From Cyclobacteriaceae bacterium (GTDB lineage: Bacteria > Bacteroidota > Bacteroidia > Cytophagales > Cyclobacteriaceae): 64,000 nt of DNA. The position numbers and the translations under genes were made by a program. Below are positions 13,597 through 22,921 of the stretch, one piece after another. The stretch covers positions 1-64,000 of the forward strand of contig JAHBTX010000003.1 of NCBI GenBank assembly GCA_019638395.1, given 5' to 3'. Every line of letters begins with the position of its first letter. Position 1 is the stretch's first letter. The notes under the pieces are model-generated. The model saw only the letters and a list, made by a program, of their open reading frames with translations. It was not told the DNA's origin and ran no database searches.

Positions 13597-16584
13597 TCAA
13601 TAATCTCCTCTATCTGCAGCACCACCAATTTGTAAGCGAGCCAGCAAACTGTTAAAGGCATCTTCATACTTTTTGCCCAACTCCATGTCTCCGTTTTCGT
13701 ACAGCGTTTGTTGCAGCGAATTAAGAATAAAAATATTTCTACGTAGCTCCTGTGTTAAGCCATAGTTTTCAGTAATCAGGTAATCGGCCATTTCCAGGGC
13801 CCGGTCGCCCAACAGGTTAGCAATTTCAGTTGCTTTTTCTTTTTGCCCAACCTGGAATAATAAATCTACCGTAGTAGCGGTGGTATGATCGTATGGAATT
13901 ACACGGTCGGGCATTTTGGTAAGCGAAAATTCCAATACAGTATTGGCTTTCTCCATTTGGCTTTCATCTATTAAGGCTTCGGCAAGCGAGTTGAGAGCGC
14001 TGCGGTGGTTTAATACAAAATTGCGATAATCTTCGCTGTAATAAACCTTTTCGTTATCCAATTCGCGGTAACGGAATTTGTTAATCATGTTATCAAAAGT
14101 CTTGTCGGTATCTACCAGGTACTCCCGATCGTTGCGTGGATTACGAACCGGTAAAATCCGATAGGCGTTACCTTCTTGCACTGCGTACGGACTTAAATCT
14201 ATGTTAATCTGCGAAAGCGATGTTTGGTTAAGATAAATGGGCCGTTCCCAGTTGTTGGTTACCAAAAAATCCAGAATAGCAAGATCTTTTTTCTCCAACG
14301 TGTTCTTCAATAATCTGATCTGCATCTGATCTACGAGCAGACTATCCAATCGTTTTGGAATAATGCCGCGTGCACGCAAGTCTTCTTTATCGATGTTGAG
14401 TGTAAATATCCGGCTGGGTACCAGGTTGCGATCATCATCGCGTAACTGTGCATAGTCTTTTGAAAGTAGCGTAATAAACTCTTTCGCATCAATGCTTTTT
14501 AATTTGAAGTCGGCATACATCAGGTAATCGTTCGGGCCACCCTGGCGATATTGATGTTTTGTGAGTGTGTAAGGTATTGGCTCTGATTCGTATGCCTTGC
14601 GCATGGTTTGTTCAATGTACCAATCGGTATTGTAATAACTCAAAACCACTGCACGCATGTCGGTGCGGTTGCCTTCTACTTCCTGTGCATACCAAAGCGG
14701 GAAGGTATCGTTATCACCACCGGTATAAATAACTGCTTGCGGATCGCACGAGTTAAGGTAGTTGTGGGCCGAATCAACAGAGAAGTACCGGTTAGAGCGG
14801 TTGTGATCGTCCCAGCCTTCGGCAGCCATTATAGCGGGTGCTGTTAAACCGATTAGCGAGGCAGTAATGGCCGCTATTCTTCCATTTTTTATAAACGATG
14901 AAAACAATTCGTATAAACCAATTACAGCAAATCCTATCCAGAAGGCATAAGCATAATACGAACCGGCATAAATGTAATCGCGCTCGCGGGGCTCAGTAGG
15001 TGGGGAGTTCAGGTACACCACGATTGCTACACCCAGCATTACGAACAGCAGTGCCACTACCGAGAAGTTTTTAGTGTCTTTTACAAATTGGAAAAACATA
15101 CCAATCAGTCCCAATACAAAAGGAATCATAAAAAAATTATTGCGGCCTTTGTTGTTTGCCAATGCTGCCGGTACATCTTTGGCTGCTCCTATCGGGCTTA
15201 ACCAATCGGCACCTTGCTCATCGCTTTCTCTGCCGGCAAAATTCCACATGAAGTAGCGCATGTACATGGTACCAATCTGGTGTTGAAACATAAAGCCCAG
15301 GTTTTGAGCAAACGTAGGTTGTGCAATCTGCTCTTTGCCTTGTGCATCTTTATAGGTTCGTAAACCCATTACATTTTTATAGGCTTGTGCCTGATCGGAA
15401 CTCCACGCGCGCGGCAAAATTGTTTGCGAACCAGGCTCATATACGTATGAGAATTTGCGGTCGCTGATTTCGTACTTGTCTTTGCCTTTGGTATAGATGG
15501 GGGCACCATATTTAATATCGATGGGGCGGCCAGTAAAGTAGGCTCCGTACAAAAGTGGTCGGCTACCGTACTGTTCGCGTTTCAGGTAGCGTATAAAACT
15601 CATTACATCTTTGGGCGCATTTTCGTTAATAAGGGTATCGTAGTTAGAACGAATCAGCACCGTTGTGTAAGAAGCATAACCAATTAAGATAAATGCGGTG
15701 GCTAATAAAAATGTATTTAATACCACGCGACCTTGTTTTTGGGTAGTATATATTCCGTATGCCAACCCACCAATTAACAATAAGAAAAAGATGAGCGCTC
15801 CCGAGCCAAAGAATAACCCTAGGGTGTTTACAAAAAATACTTCGAAATGGCCGGCTATGGTAGGAAGGCCGGGCACTATAAAATCGTTGATAAATAAAAC
15901 CAGCCCCCCGCTTATGGCCAGGGCAGCAATTACACCCCAAACGGTGGTTTTAAATTTTTTGAAATAATAGATAAGACCTAGTGCCGGCAAGGCTACCAGG
16001 TTTAACAAGTGCACTCCTATTGAAAGCCCAACCATGTAGGCCATTAGCAACAACCAGCGATTAGCTTTGCTTTCGTCCTCAATCACATCCCACTTTAAAA
16101 TACCCCATACCACAAATGCAGTAAAGAACGATGACATGGCATACACTTCGGCCTCTACAGCCGAGAACCAGAACGAATCGGAGAAGGTGTAAGCCAACGA
16201 ACCAACCAAACCGGCACCCATCAATACCCAAATATTAGTGCCTGAAATTTCGGCATCGTTTTTCAGAGCCATCATTTTACGTCCAAACAAGGTTATTGAC
16301 CAGAATAAAAACAGAATAGTAAATGCACTGGCCAGTACACTCATAAAGTTGATCCAGTAAGCAACTTTGGTAACATCGCCTAAGGCCAAAAAAGAAAACA
16401 CGCGGCCCATTAGCAGAAACAACGGTGCCCCAGGTGGGTGTGGCACCTGAAGTTTATACGAAACGGCAATAAACTCCCCGCAATCCCAATAACTGGCGGT
16501 TTCTTCCATGGTTAGCCAATAGGTAAGCAAGGCCGCGCCAAACACAAACCAACCCGTAATGTTATTTGCCTTCTGAAAATTCAT
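13597..16584 (-). CDS. DUF2723 (TMEM260-like) membrane protein, putative O-mannosyltransferase
   Basis: The 995-residue polytopic membrane protein starts with the DUF2723 hallmark: 'ASYWDCGEFIAVSYKLQVPH' then 'PPGAPLF' (about residues 29-56), followed by some twelve transmembrane segments to about residue 590. The rest is soluble ('YTGGDNDTFPLWYAQEVEG' and helical, TPR-like repeats near the C-terminus). The family is related in fold to GT-C glycosyltransferases, and human TMEM260 is an O-mannosyltransferase; whether the bacterial proteins do the same is inference. A TATTTTCG element on the minus strand (16624-16617) could be its -7 box. Confidence 0.88.
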   Translation of the reverse strand: MNFQKANNITGWFVFGAALLTYWLTMEETASYWDCGEFIAVSYKLQVPHPPGAPLFLLMGRVFSFLALGDVTKVAYWINFMSVLASAFTILFLFWSITLFGRKMMALKNDAEISGTNIWVLMGAGLVGSLAYTFSDSFWFSAVEAEVYAMSSFFTAFVVWGILKWDVIEDESKANRWLLLMAYMVGLSIGVHLLNLVALPALGLIYYFKKFKTTVWGVIAALAISGGLVLFINDFIVPGLPTIAGHFEVFFVNTLGLFFGSGALIFFLLLIGGLAYGIYTTQKQGRVVLNTFLLATAFILIGYASYTTVLIRSNYDTLINENAPKDVMSFIRYLKREQYGSRPLLYGAYFTGRPIDIKYGAPIYTKGKDKYEISDRKFSYVYEPGSQTILPRAWSSDQAQAYKNVMGLRTYKDAQGKEQIAQPTFAQNLGFMFQHQIGTMYMRYFMWNFAGRESDEQGADWLSPIGAAKDVPAALANNKGRNNFFMIPFVLGLIGMFFQFVKDTKNFSVVALLFVMLGVAIVVYLNSPPTEPRERDYIYAGSYYAYAFWIGFAVIGLYELFSSFIKNGRIAAITASLIGLTAPAIMAAEGWDDHNRSNRYFSVDSAHNYLNSCDPQAVIYTGGDNDTFPLWYAQEVEGNRTDMRAVVLSYYNTDWYIEQTMRKAYESEPIPYTLTKHQYRQGGPNDYLMYADFKLKSIDAKEFITLLSKDYAQLRDDDRNLVPSRIFTLNIDKEDLRARGIIPKRLDSLLVDQMQIRLLKNTLEKKDLAILDFLVTNNWERPIYLNQTSLSQINIDLSPYAVQEGNAYRILPVRNPRNDREYLVDTDKTFDNMINKFRYRELDNEKVYYSEDYRNFVLNHRSALNSLAEALIDESQMEKANTVLEFSLTKMPDRVIPYDHTTATTVDLLFQVGQKEKATEIANLLGDRALEMADYLITENYGLTQELRRNIFILNSLQQTLYENGDMELGKKYEDAFNSLLARLQIGGAADRGDY

Positions 16585-16629
16585 AGTACTTATGTTCTTG
16601 TTGGAAATTGAAAGGGCGAAAATAGTAAT

Positions 16630-16732
16630 ATTTAGGTATTAGGCATTAGGAAATTAGGTATTGGGTATCAGGCATTGGGCCTTATTTAGAATAGTATTCC
16701 AAATACCAAATCCCCAATTCCTGATACCCCAA
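16630..16732. repeat. low-complexity direct repeats and long imperfect palindrome
   Basis: Short units of the type TAGGTATT/TAGGCATT follow each other from about 16633 to 16680. TTGGGTATCAGGCATTGGG (16661-16679) is then matched, inverted, by CCCCAATTCCTGATACCCCAA-type sequence at 16712-16732. The structure fills the gap between two genes transcribed on the minus strand. It looks like degenerate intergenic repeat DNA, or possibly a transcript end structure. Confidence 0.6.
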
Positions 16733-16734
16733 GC

Positions 16735-17367
16735 CTATTTATACACAATAATGTAAAACACCAGCCACAAGGCGAAAATGAGTATGTAAGAAGTAGAAAC
16801 GATCCACCAGGCCGATTGTTTTTCGCGCCTTGCAAAATGATGTACTCCGTTTACCAGAATAAATACGTACCCGATTTCGAACAGACTAAGCGCGCGCAAC
16901 GGGTACGCATATCGTTTATCAATTGTTTCATAATCGGCAACCTGCATCAGCGAAAGCGGGTAAAATGCTTTTACCTCGGCCCAGGAGGGGTCGGTATCTA
17001 CAAACATGAACCAACCTATTTTAACCAACTCGGCCAACAAAAAAATAAACTCGGCCGCCATTACCACACTCCAGCATTGGGTAAACGTTATGCGAAACCC
17101 AAATGTGAAGCACCCCACCCAAATTATAAATCCGATTACCGTAAACTTCCACAGATAAACAATGGGAATTGAAAAAAATTGTAGTGCGCTGATAGCGCGC
17201 AAAATCATGCCTTCGGGGCGATCTTGCAGAAACTCAAAGGCTGCGGTTTCGTTTTCTATGAAATCTTTCTTTACATAAAGCAACAATACCGAAAGCAGGC
17301 ACAGGGTGATGAAGGTTAGTTTTTTATCGGAGGTGAAGAGCGAAATTTGCGATTCTGTTTCAGACAT
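16735..17367 (-). CDS. hypothetical integral membrane protein
   Basis: The ATG at 17367 ('MSETESQISLF') gives 210 residues. Longer readings would run into the divergent TPR gene and are unlikely. About five transmembrane segments are visible ('LTFITLCLLSVLLLYV', 'FFSIPIVYLWKFTVIGFII', 'WSVVMAAEFIFLLAELVKIG', 'LFEIGYVFILVNGVHHF', 'IVSTSYILIFALWLVFYI'). The general layout recalls YIP1-type small membrane proteins, but I cannot assign a family. It is divergent from the TPR gene with only 41 bases between starts; TACTTTCG in that gap may be its -7 element. Confidence 0.7.
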   Translation of the reverse strand: MSETESQISLFTSDKKLTFITLCLLSVLLLYVKKDFIENETAAFEFLQDRPEGMILRAISALQFFSIPIVYLWKFTVIGFIIWVGCFTFGFRITFTQCWSVVMAAEFIFLLAELVKIGWFMFVDTDPSWAEVKAFYPLSLMQVADYETIDKRYAYPLRALSLFEIGYVFILVNGVHHFARREKQSAWWIVSTSYILIFALWLVFYIIVYK

Positions 17368-17408
17368 AAGGATGCGAAAGTAAAGATTTTGTTTATTTGA
17401 ATTTGAAA

Positions 17409-18629
17409 ATGAGGGTTCAGAACTTTTTGAATACACAATGGAAGGCGTTAGCGGTGGTTGCCTTAACCTTATTCTATATTTCGGCCACTGCACAGCCTAC
17501 AGCTGCTAAGAAAGACACCACCATTATTCTGATTTCCGACATTACCATGCAAATTGAAATAAGCCAGGCGCTAAACGATTTGTACAACTTTAAGTTTGAA
17601 AAAGCCGAGCAGCAATTCCGGTGGTTTAAACAAAAATACAAGTGGCACCCATTGCCTTATTTTTTATTAGGACTGAGTGAGTGGTGGAAGATTATGCCCA
17701 ACACCAAAGCCACTACTTACGATGAACAGTTTCTGGCTTATATGGACAGCACCATTATGGTGGGTGAAAATTTGTATAAAAAATATCCCCAGTATAAAAT
17801 CGAATCGGCTTTTTTCCTGGCAGCCGCACATGGATTTAAAGGCCGGTTGTATTCGGACGAAGAGCGTAAAAGTTGGCGCAAGGCCGCGGTGGAGGGAAAG
17901 TCGGCACTCAACTACATGGAAGTATGCCGCGAAATGGATCATCTTAGTCCGGAGTTATTATTTGGCGATGCGCTATATAATTACTTTTCAGTTTGGGTTC
18001 CGGAAAACTATCCGGCACTTAAACCGTTGCTTTGGTTTTTCCGCAAAGGCGATAAGAAACTGGGTCTACAACAACTACGCGAGGTTTCGTACAATGCATT
18101 CTATACACGCACAGAAGCCATGGTGTGGCTCATGCGTATTTCCAATAGTTACGAGAACGATCAGGTGCGGGCATTTCAGATTGCCGAGTATCTCTACACT
18201 ACCTATCCTGATAATCCCTATTTCCACCGCTACTATGCACGCATGTTATATGCCCGAGGCCAATATGTTTTGTTAGAGAAACAGGCCACACAAATTCTGG
18301 ATCGGATTGACAGTGCTCAAGTAGGCTACGAAGCCACTAGTGGCCGGTATGCTGCATTTTTTCTGGGCCAGATGTATGAGTTTCAGCACAAGCTGGATGA
18401 ATCGAAAAAATATTATGAGTTGGCTGTAAAGTTTGCCGAAGAGGTAGGCGCTACTGAATCGGGGTATTATTTATTTTCACTTATTGCTCTTGGCGAGATA
18501 AACCAAAAGCAAGGCAACAAGGCTGAGGCGAAACGTTATTTCACGGAAGTAAAAAAACGGTCGGGTCGGAAAGACGAAGCCTACAAAGACGCTAAAAAGC
18601 GATTGAAAAACCTGGAGAAGGGCGACTGA
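17409..18629 (+). CDS. secreted tetratricopeptide-repeat protein
   Basis: The ATG at 17409 ('MRVQNFLNTQWKALAVVALT') is preferred to a TTG 12 bases earlier. The 406-residue product has a signal peptide ending near 'ISATAQ', then helical pairs: 'ALNDLYNFKFEKAEQQFRWF', 'AFQIAEYLYTTYPDNPYFH', 'AFFLGQMYEFQHKLDESKKY', 'ALGEINQKQGNKAEAKRYF'. These are TPR-like units, strongest in the last 150 residues. It is probably a periplasmic scaffold; partner unknown. Confidence 0.75.
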   Translation: MRVQNFLNTQWKALAVVALTLFYISATAQPTAAKKDTTIILISDITMQIEISQALNDLYNFKFEKAEQQFRWFKQKYKWHPLPYFLLGLSEWWKIMPNTKATTYDEQFLAYMDSTIMVGENLYKKYPQYKIESAFFLAAAHGFKGRLYSDEERKSWRKAAVEGKSALNYMEVCREMDHLSPELLFGDALYNYFSVWVPENYPALKPLLWFFRKGDKKLGLQQLREVSYNAFYTRTEAMVWLMRISNSYENDQVRAFQIAEYLYTTYPDNPYFHRYYARMLYARGQYVLLEKQATQILDRIDSAQVGYEATSGRYAAFFLGQMYEFQHKLDESKKYYELAVKFAEEVGATESGYYLFSLIALGEINQKQGNKAEAKRYFTEVKKRSGRKDEAYKDAKKRLKNLEKGD

Positions 18630-18666
18630 GTTTTTATGTACCTTCGTGTGAAATAACTTTTTATCT

Positions 18667-19995
18667 GTGGAGTTACGCGACCTGATTGTTACACCGCTGC
18701 TGCTGATAGTAGTTTATGTGGTAGCGTATTTTGTAAGGCCATATGTTACAGATTCTCTTACCACACGATACTACTTTCCGGCACTCACCTTTAAAATTAT
18801 CGGTGCTATAGCTTTGGGTTTGATCTATCAATTCTATTATGATGGTGGCGACACCTATAGTTATCACACGCATGGCAGCCGGCATATCTGGGAAGCTTTT
18901 ATGGATTCACCCGTGCGGGGTATCAAGTTGTTATGGGGCAATGAAAGCCAGGTTGACATTTACAAATACTCCTCGCGAATTTATTTTTTTAATGACGACC
19001 AGAGTTATTTTTTAATTCGAGTAGCTGCCCTGTTTGATCTGCTTACATTCTCTTCCTATTCTGCCACTGCAGTTTTTTTTGCATTGCTTTCATTTACTGG
19101 TATGTGGATGTTTTTTTTAACCTTCTACTCCCGCTATCCGCACTTGCACCGTGGTCTGGCAGCAGCTGCATTTTTTTTACCCTCAGTTTTTTTTTGGGGC
19201 TCAGGCATATTAAAAGATACGCTTACAATTGCTAGCCTTGGTGTGGCCACCTATTGCTTTTACCGCCTGCTGTTGGTTCGTAAATTTTCACTCCGGTTGT
19301 TACTGGCCTTAATTATTTCGCTGATAGTAATATTCAGTGTTAAGAAATTTATTCTGCAGGCATTTTTTCCGGCTGTTTTGGTGTGGGTTGTGGCACATAA
19401 CTTTTCAGCAATAAAATCTTTTGCTTTAAAAATTATACTGGTACCGGTGGCAGCAATATCAGTGGCGGCCGGAGCTTATTATATGGTTGTTAAAGTAGGC
19501 GAAGATGATGAACGGTACGCAGTTGGGAAGTTGGCCAGAACAGCCAAGGTTACCGCTTACGACATCCGGTATTGGAGTGGCCGGCACGCAGGTTCGGGAT
19601 ATGCCTTAGGTGAGTTAGATGGTACGTTTGGTTCTATGATCCGGTTGGCGCCACAAGCTATCAACGTTTCTTTATTCCGGCCTTACCTATGGGAAGTAAG
19701 AAACCCGTTGATGTTTATTTCGGCTCTCGAGAGCTTTGCCTTTCTGGTGTTTACCGTGTATGTATTGTTTTGTGTAGGTGCCCGAATTCGCATGGCGCTT
19801 GGCAATCCGGATGTAATCTTTGGGCTGGTGTTCGCGCTTTCATTTGCGTTTGCAGTGGGCGTATCCACTTTTAATTTTGGTACGCTGGTGCGATATAAAA
19901 TTCCGCTGCTTCCATTTTACCTCATGGCCCTCGTTATTATGTTGAATTACCGAAACAAACCAACAAATGTAGCCGCGTTGGAGCGCACCGAATAA
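18667..19995 (+). CDS. polytopic membrane protein of the polysaccharide locus
   Basis: The 442-residue protein has about ten transmembrane segments, with a large loop at residues 45-110 ('YYDGGDTYSYHTHGSRHIWE') and another at 280-330. It begins with GTG at 18667. The layout, with a conserved-looking acidic/His loop after the second membrane helix, resembles integral membrane glycosyltransferases or glycan polymerases, but no diagnostic motif confirms this. It opens the surface-glycan region, and its last 49 bases overlap the convergent glycosyltransferase gene. Confidence 0.65.
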   Translation: MELRDLIVTPLLLIVVYVVAYFVRPYVTDSLTTRYYFPALTFKIIGAIALGLIYQFYYDGGDTYSYHTHGSRHIWEAFMDSPVRGIKLLWGNESQVDIYKYSSRIYFFNDDQSYFLIRVAALFDLLTFSSYSATAVFFALLSFTGMWMFFLTFYSRYPHLHRGLAAAAFFLPSVFFWGSGILKDTLTIASLGVATYCFYRLLLVRKFSLRLLLALIISLIVIFSVKKFILQAFFPAVLVWVVAHNFSAIKSFALKIILVPVAAISVAAGAYYMVVKVGEDDERYAVGKLARTAKVTAYDIRYWSGRHAGSGYALGELDGTFGSMIRLAPQAINVSLFRPYLWEVRNPLMFISALESFAFLVFTVYVLFCVGARIRMALGNPDVIFGLVFALSFAFAVGVSTFNFGTLVRYKIPLLPFYLMALVIMLNYRNKPTNVAALERTE

Positions 19996-21032
19996 TGTTG
20001 CTCTACGGTAACACGTCCTTTTGTGCCCATTGTTTTCCGAAGAGTTGAATCGCTGATAAGTTTACGCAAGGCTGTAAGCCAATCTTCAGCAGTTGTACAA
20101 ACAAATCCGTTGGTACCATGCAATACAATGATTGTATTTACCCCCACAGGCGATACAACAGCCGGAATTCCAAGGGCCAGGTATTGAAGCGCTTTAAACC
20201 CGCATTTACCTTTTGACCAGGCACCATCTGTTAAGGGCATTATACCAATGTCAATCTGAAGCAAGTCTGCTATTTCGGTGTCTTTATTCCACGCAACAAA
20301 CTCCACTAATTTCAAATCTAAAGCTGGTGGTTTATCGGCAATTACACGTAGGGTGAGTTCTGGAAATTCTTCCTGCAATTGTGTGAATACCGGCCGCAAT
20401 TCATTGAGGTACTTGAGTGTGGAGTGCGATCCCGTCCAGCCAATGCAAAGACCAGTTTTATTTTTTGATGGATACAGGGCGGGATTGTGAAGTGTTTCAG
20501 TATCAATGGTAGTAGGGTTATACACTACCTGGTTATTCCACTTCGCTGCAAAGGTGCCGAGGTAATTATTACCAACACTTACTTTATAACTCCACCTGCA
20601 AATGCGTTTCACTTTTCCGTGGCCCTTTAAAAAAGCAACTCCACGGTTAACGTGGCTTGTGTTGGGTATCCAGATGGCATCATCAAAATCGTAAATTATT
20701 TTTTTTTGCAAAAGTTTCGATATAATCCATTCAAAAACCGGTGGCCCCAACGGGGCAGCCTCGCGGTGAATAAAAACGTAATGATACGCAGGGAGTGTAA
20801 AGAGCTGCCACCACCGTAAGCAAAACCCGCGACTGAGTGCCAGTAGCTTTTTGAAATAATTGCTAGGTTCGTACAATACCTGCCAACCACCAACAGAAAG
20901 AAATGGAGCTATAGTAACCTGAAATCCAGATGCCTGAAGAATTTCAAAATATTGTTCGAACCGGAACCGCTGCGAGGGCGAGTGGCCAATGGGGTATGGA
21001 CAAAGAAATATAATTTTAGATCCTGAATTCAT
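19947..21032 (-). CDS. glycosyltransferase, family 4-like
   Basis: The 361-residue protein has an N-terminal 'FLCPYPIGHSPSQRFRFEQY' typical of GT-B enzymes acting with sugar nucleotides, 'YDFDDAIWIP', 'IGWTGSHSTLKYL', and the C-terminal half of the GT4 motif ('DIGIMPLTDGAWSKGKCGFK', 'QYLALGIPAVVSPVGVN'). It probably adds a sugar to the surface polysaccharide. It is on the strand opposite to the rest of the locus, and its 3' end overlaps the preceding membrane protein gene by 49 bases. Confidence 0.85.
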   Translation of the reverse strand: MNSGSKIIFLCPYPIGHSPSQRFRFEQYFEILQASGFQVTIAPFLSVGGWQVLYEPSNYFKKLLALSRGFCLRWWQLFTLPAYHYVFIHREAAPLGPPVFEWIISKLLQKKIIYDFDDAIWIPNTSHVNRGVAFLKGHGKVKRICRWSYKVSVGNNYLGTFAAKWNNQVVYNPTTIDTETLHNPALYPSKNKTGLCIGWTGSHSTLKYLNELRPVFTQLQEEFPELTLRVIADKPPALDLKLVEFVAWNKDTEIADLLQIDIGIMPLTDGAWSKGKCGFKALQYLALGIPAVVSPVGVNTIIVLHGTNGFVCTTAEDWLTALRKLISDSTLRKTMGTKGRVTVEQHYSVRSNAATFVGLFR

Positions 21033-21088
21033 CTTCTCAACTTCTGAACAGCGTATTTTTGTCTATCGTACACCATTAGTTAGATATT

Positions 21089-22004
21089 ATGAAGGAGAGC
21101 TTTTTATATAGATTTTTTTACCAAGCCACGTGCAATATGTGTGGCTCAACTTCCTCGGCTCATAAAATCCTTGGTAAGCGTCTCAATCAAATCACAAGGC
21201 AAAAATCCTAAAAATAAAATTGGTATTGCTACAACTATTGTTCAATGTAAGCAATGCGGATTAATATTTTCTAACCCACAGCCAATACCGGAAAACATAT
21301 CAGATCATTATGGTGTGCCCCCAGAAGAATATTGGAAAGCAGATTACTTTAAAATCGATGGACATTATTTTAAAACAGAAATTAATACATTAAAGAGCCT
21401 CTATAATTTTAAAGAGGGCGATAAGGCTTTGGATATTGGTGCTGGATTGGGTAAGTGCATGATAGCACTTCAAAGAGCTGGTTATGATGTTTACGGATTT
21501 GAACCCTCAAAACCTTTTTATGAACGTGCAATAAGTAAAATGGGTATTGCGAGCGATAAGCTCCAGAATACGATGATTGAGGATGCAAATTACCCCAACA
21601 ATTTTTTCGACTTCATTACATTCGGTGCAGTTCTGGAGCACCTCTATGATCCATCTAGTTCAATTAAAAAAGCTTTCAAATGGCTTAAGCCAGGTGGTAT
21701 AATTCAGATTGAAGTTCCATCTTCAGATTGGTTAATTGCTAAAATCCTTAATACTTGTTACAAAGTACGGGGATTGGATTACGTGTCTAACCTAAGCCCC
21801 ATGCATGAACCATTTCACTTATTCGAATTCTCCCTTAAATCTTTTCAGCTTCATAGTGTTGTTAATCAATATGAAATAGTTTTTCATGAATATTATGTGG
21901 CTCAAACCTTTATGCCTAAAGTTTTAGACTTTGTCTTAGTGCCTATAATGAGGCTCACCAATAAAGGGATGCAATTGTGCGTTTGGCTGCAAAAAAAAGA
22001 GTGA
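21089..22004 (+). pseudogene. zinc-ribbon SAM methyltransferase, frameshifted
   Basis: A frame starting with ATG at 21089 encodes 'ATCNMCGSTSSAHKILGKRL' plus NQ, then needs to jump one base: skipping the A at 21191 restores 'SQGKNPKNKIGIATTIVQCK' and the rest of the protein (about 305 residues in total). The join rebuilds a zinc ribbon from two C-x-x-C pairs ('CNMC' before, 'CKQC' after), followed by a Methyltransf_23-type domain ('ALDIGAGLGKCMIALQRAGY', 'FDFITFGAVLEHLYDP', 'WLKPGGIIQIEVPS'). Without the jump, a GTG at 21141 could start a 287-residue protein lacking the first zinc cysteines. The A run is only three long, so a homopolymer sequencing error is less likely but not excluded. This class often modifies sugars in polysaccharide loci. 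Confidence 0.75.
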
Positions 22005-22030
22005 GAATGGAAGTTGTGCTTTAAAAGTTA

Positions 22031-22053
22031 GGCTATGACGTTAGCCCTTTTTT
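22031..22053 (+). terminator. possible weak terminator
   Basis: GGCTA (22031-22035), loop TGACGT with one extra base, TAGCC (22042-22046), then C and six T residues. The five-pair stem is short. It lies between the frameshifted methyltransferase and the ABC exporter genes. Confidence 0.45.
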
Positions 22054-22084
22054 CTTCTAACTTGCAGCTTTATTTAGTCTAGCC

Positions 22085-22915
22085 TTGCAAGAAGTACATA
22101 CCTTTGAGATAAAACCCAGGAAAGCCTTTGCTTTTAACTTTAAGGAACTGGCAGCCCACAGCGAATTGCTTTATTTTTTTGCCTGGCGCGATATAAAAAT
22201 AAAGTATAAGCAAACCGTGCTTGGTTTTTTATGGGCCGTATTACAGCCGTTGCTGCTCATGCTTATATTCACTGTTTTTATAGGCAGGGCCTTGCAGGTT
22301 TCATCTGAAGGAATGGAGTATCCGGTGTTTGTCTATTCGGGTCTTGTATTGTGGTTGGTTTTTGCTTCGGGTGTTACCACGGCTGCCAATAGTATGGTTA
22401 GCAATGCTGCCATTATTAAAAAGATCTATTTCCCGCGCCTTATCATTCCAATCTCAGCAGTACTTGTGGCACTGTTCGACTTTGTGATGGCCTTTGCGAT
22501 TTTTATAGTAATCCTTTTCTTTTTTTCAACACCAGTAGATTTATTGAGGCTACTGTACAGTTGGCCATTAGCAATTCTACTAACCATTGTGGCTACGGCA
22601 GGGCCAGGTTGTTTGCTTGCTGCCTTAAATATCAAGTACCGCGATTTTCGCTACGTGGTTCCCTTTCTTATCCAGATACTACTTTTTGTTACACCGGTAA
22701 TTTATCCGGTGTCAGCCATTAGCCAGAATTGGTTAAAGTATGTGGTAGCTCTAAACCCTATGTACGCTGCTATTTCGGTATTCCGAATGCCACTGGCCGA
22801 AGCACCACCGGATTGGATTCTATTAATTATTAGTGTGGTGTCTGGTGTAGTATTGTTTCTTATTGGGTTGGCCTACTTCAGGCGCACCGAAAATTATTTT
22901 GCTGATATTGCCTGA
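22085..22915 (+). CDS. polysaccharide ABC exporter permease (Wzm/KpsM/TagG type)
   Basis: The 276-residue membrane protein has the ABC-2 polysaccharide export layout: 'LLYFFAWRDIKIKYKQTVLG' then 'FLWAVLQPLLLMLIFTVFIG' near residues 28-67, and five further membrane segments ending in 'SVVSGVVLFLIGLAYFRRTE'. It should move lipid-linked glycan across the cytoplasmic membrane with the ATPase encoded six bases downstream. No ATG is available near the conserved start; TTG at 22085 is the first start codon after a TAA at 22058 and is used here. Confidence 0.9.
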   Translation: MQEVHTFEIKPRKAFAFNFKELAAHSELLYFFAWRDIKIKYKQTVLGFLWAVLQPLLLMLIFTVFIGRALQVSSEGMEYPVFVYSGLVLWLVFASGVTTAANSMVSNAAIIKKIYFPRLIIPISAVLVALFDFVMAFAIFIVILFFFSTPVDLLRLLYSWPLAILLTIVATAGPGCLLAALNIKYRDFRYVVPFLIQILLFVTPVIYPVSAISQNWLKYVVALNPMYAAISVFRMPLAEAPPDWILLIISVVSGVVLFLIGLAYFRRTENYFADIA

Positions 22916-22921
22916 GTTGAT

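Noticed and set aside
16735-17493. Longer N-terminus for the membrane protein gene
   Set aside because: The extension is low-quality protein sequence overlapping the divergent TPR gene; 'MSETESQISLF' at 17367 is the better start.
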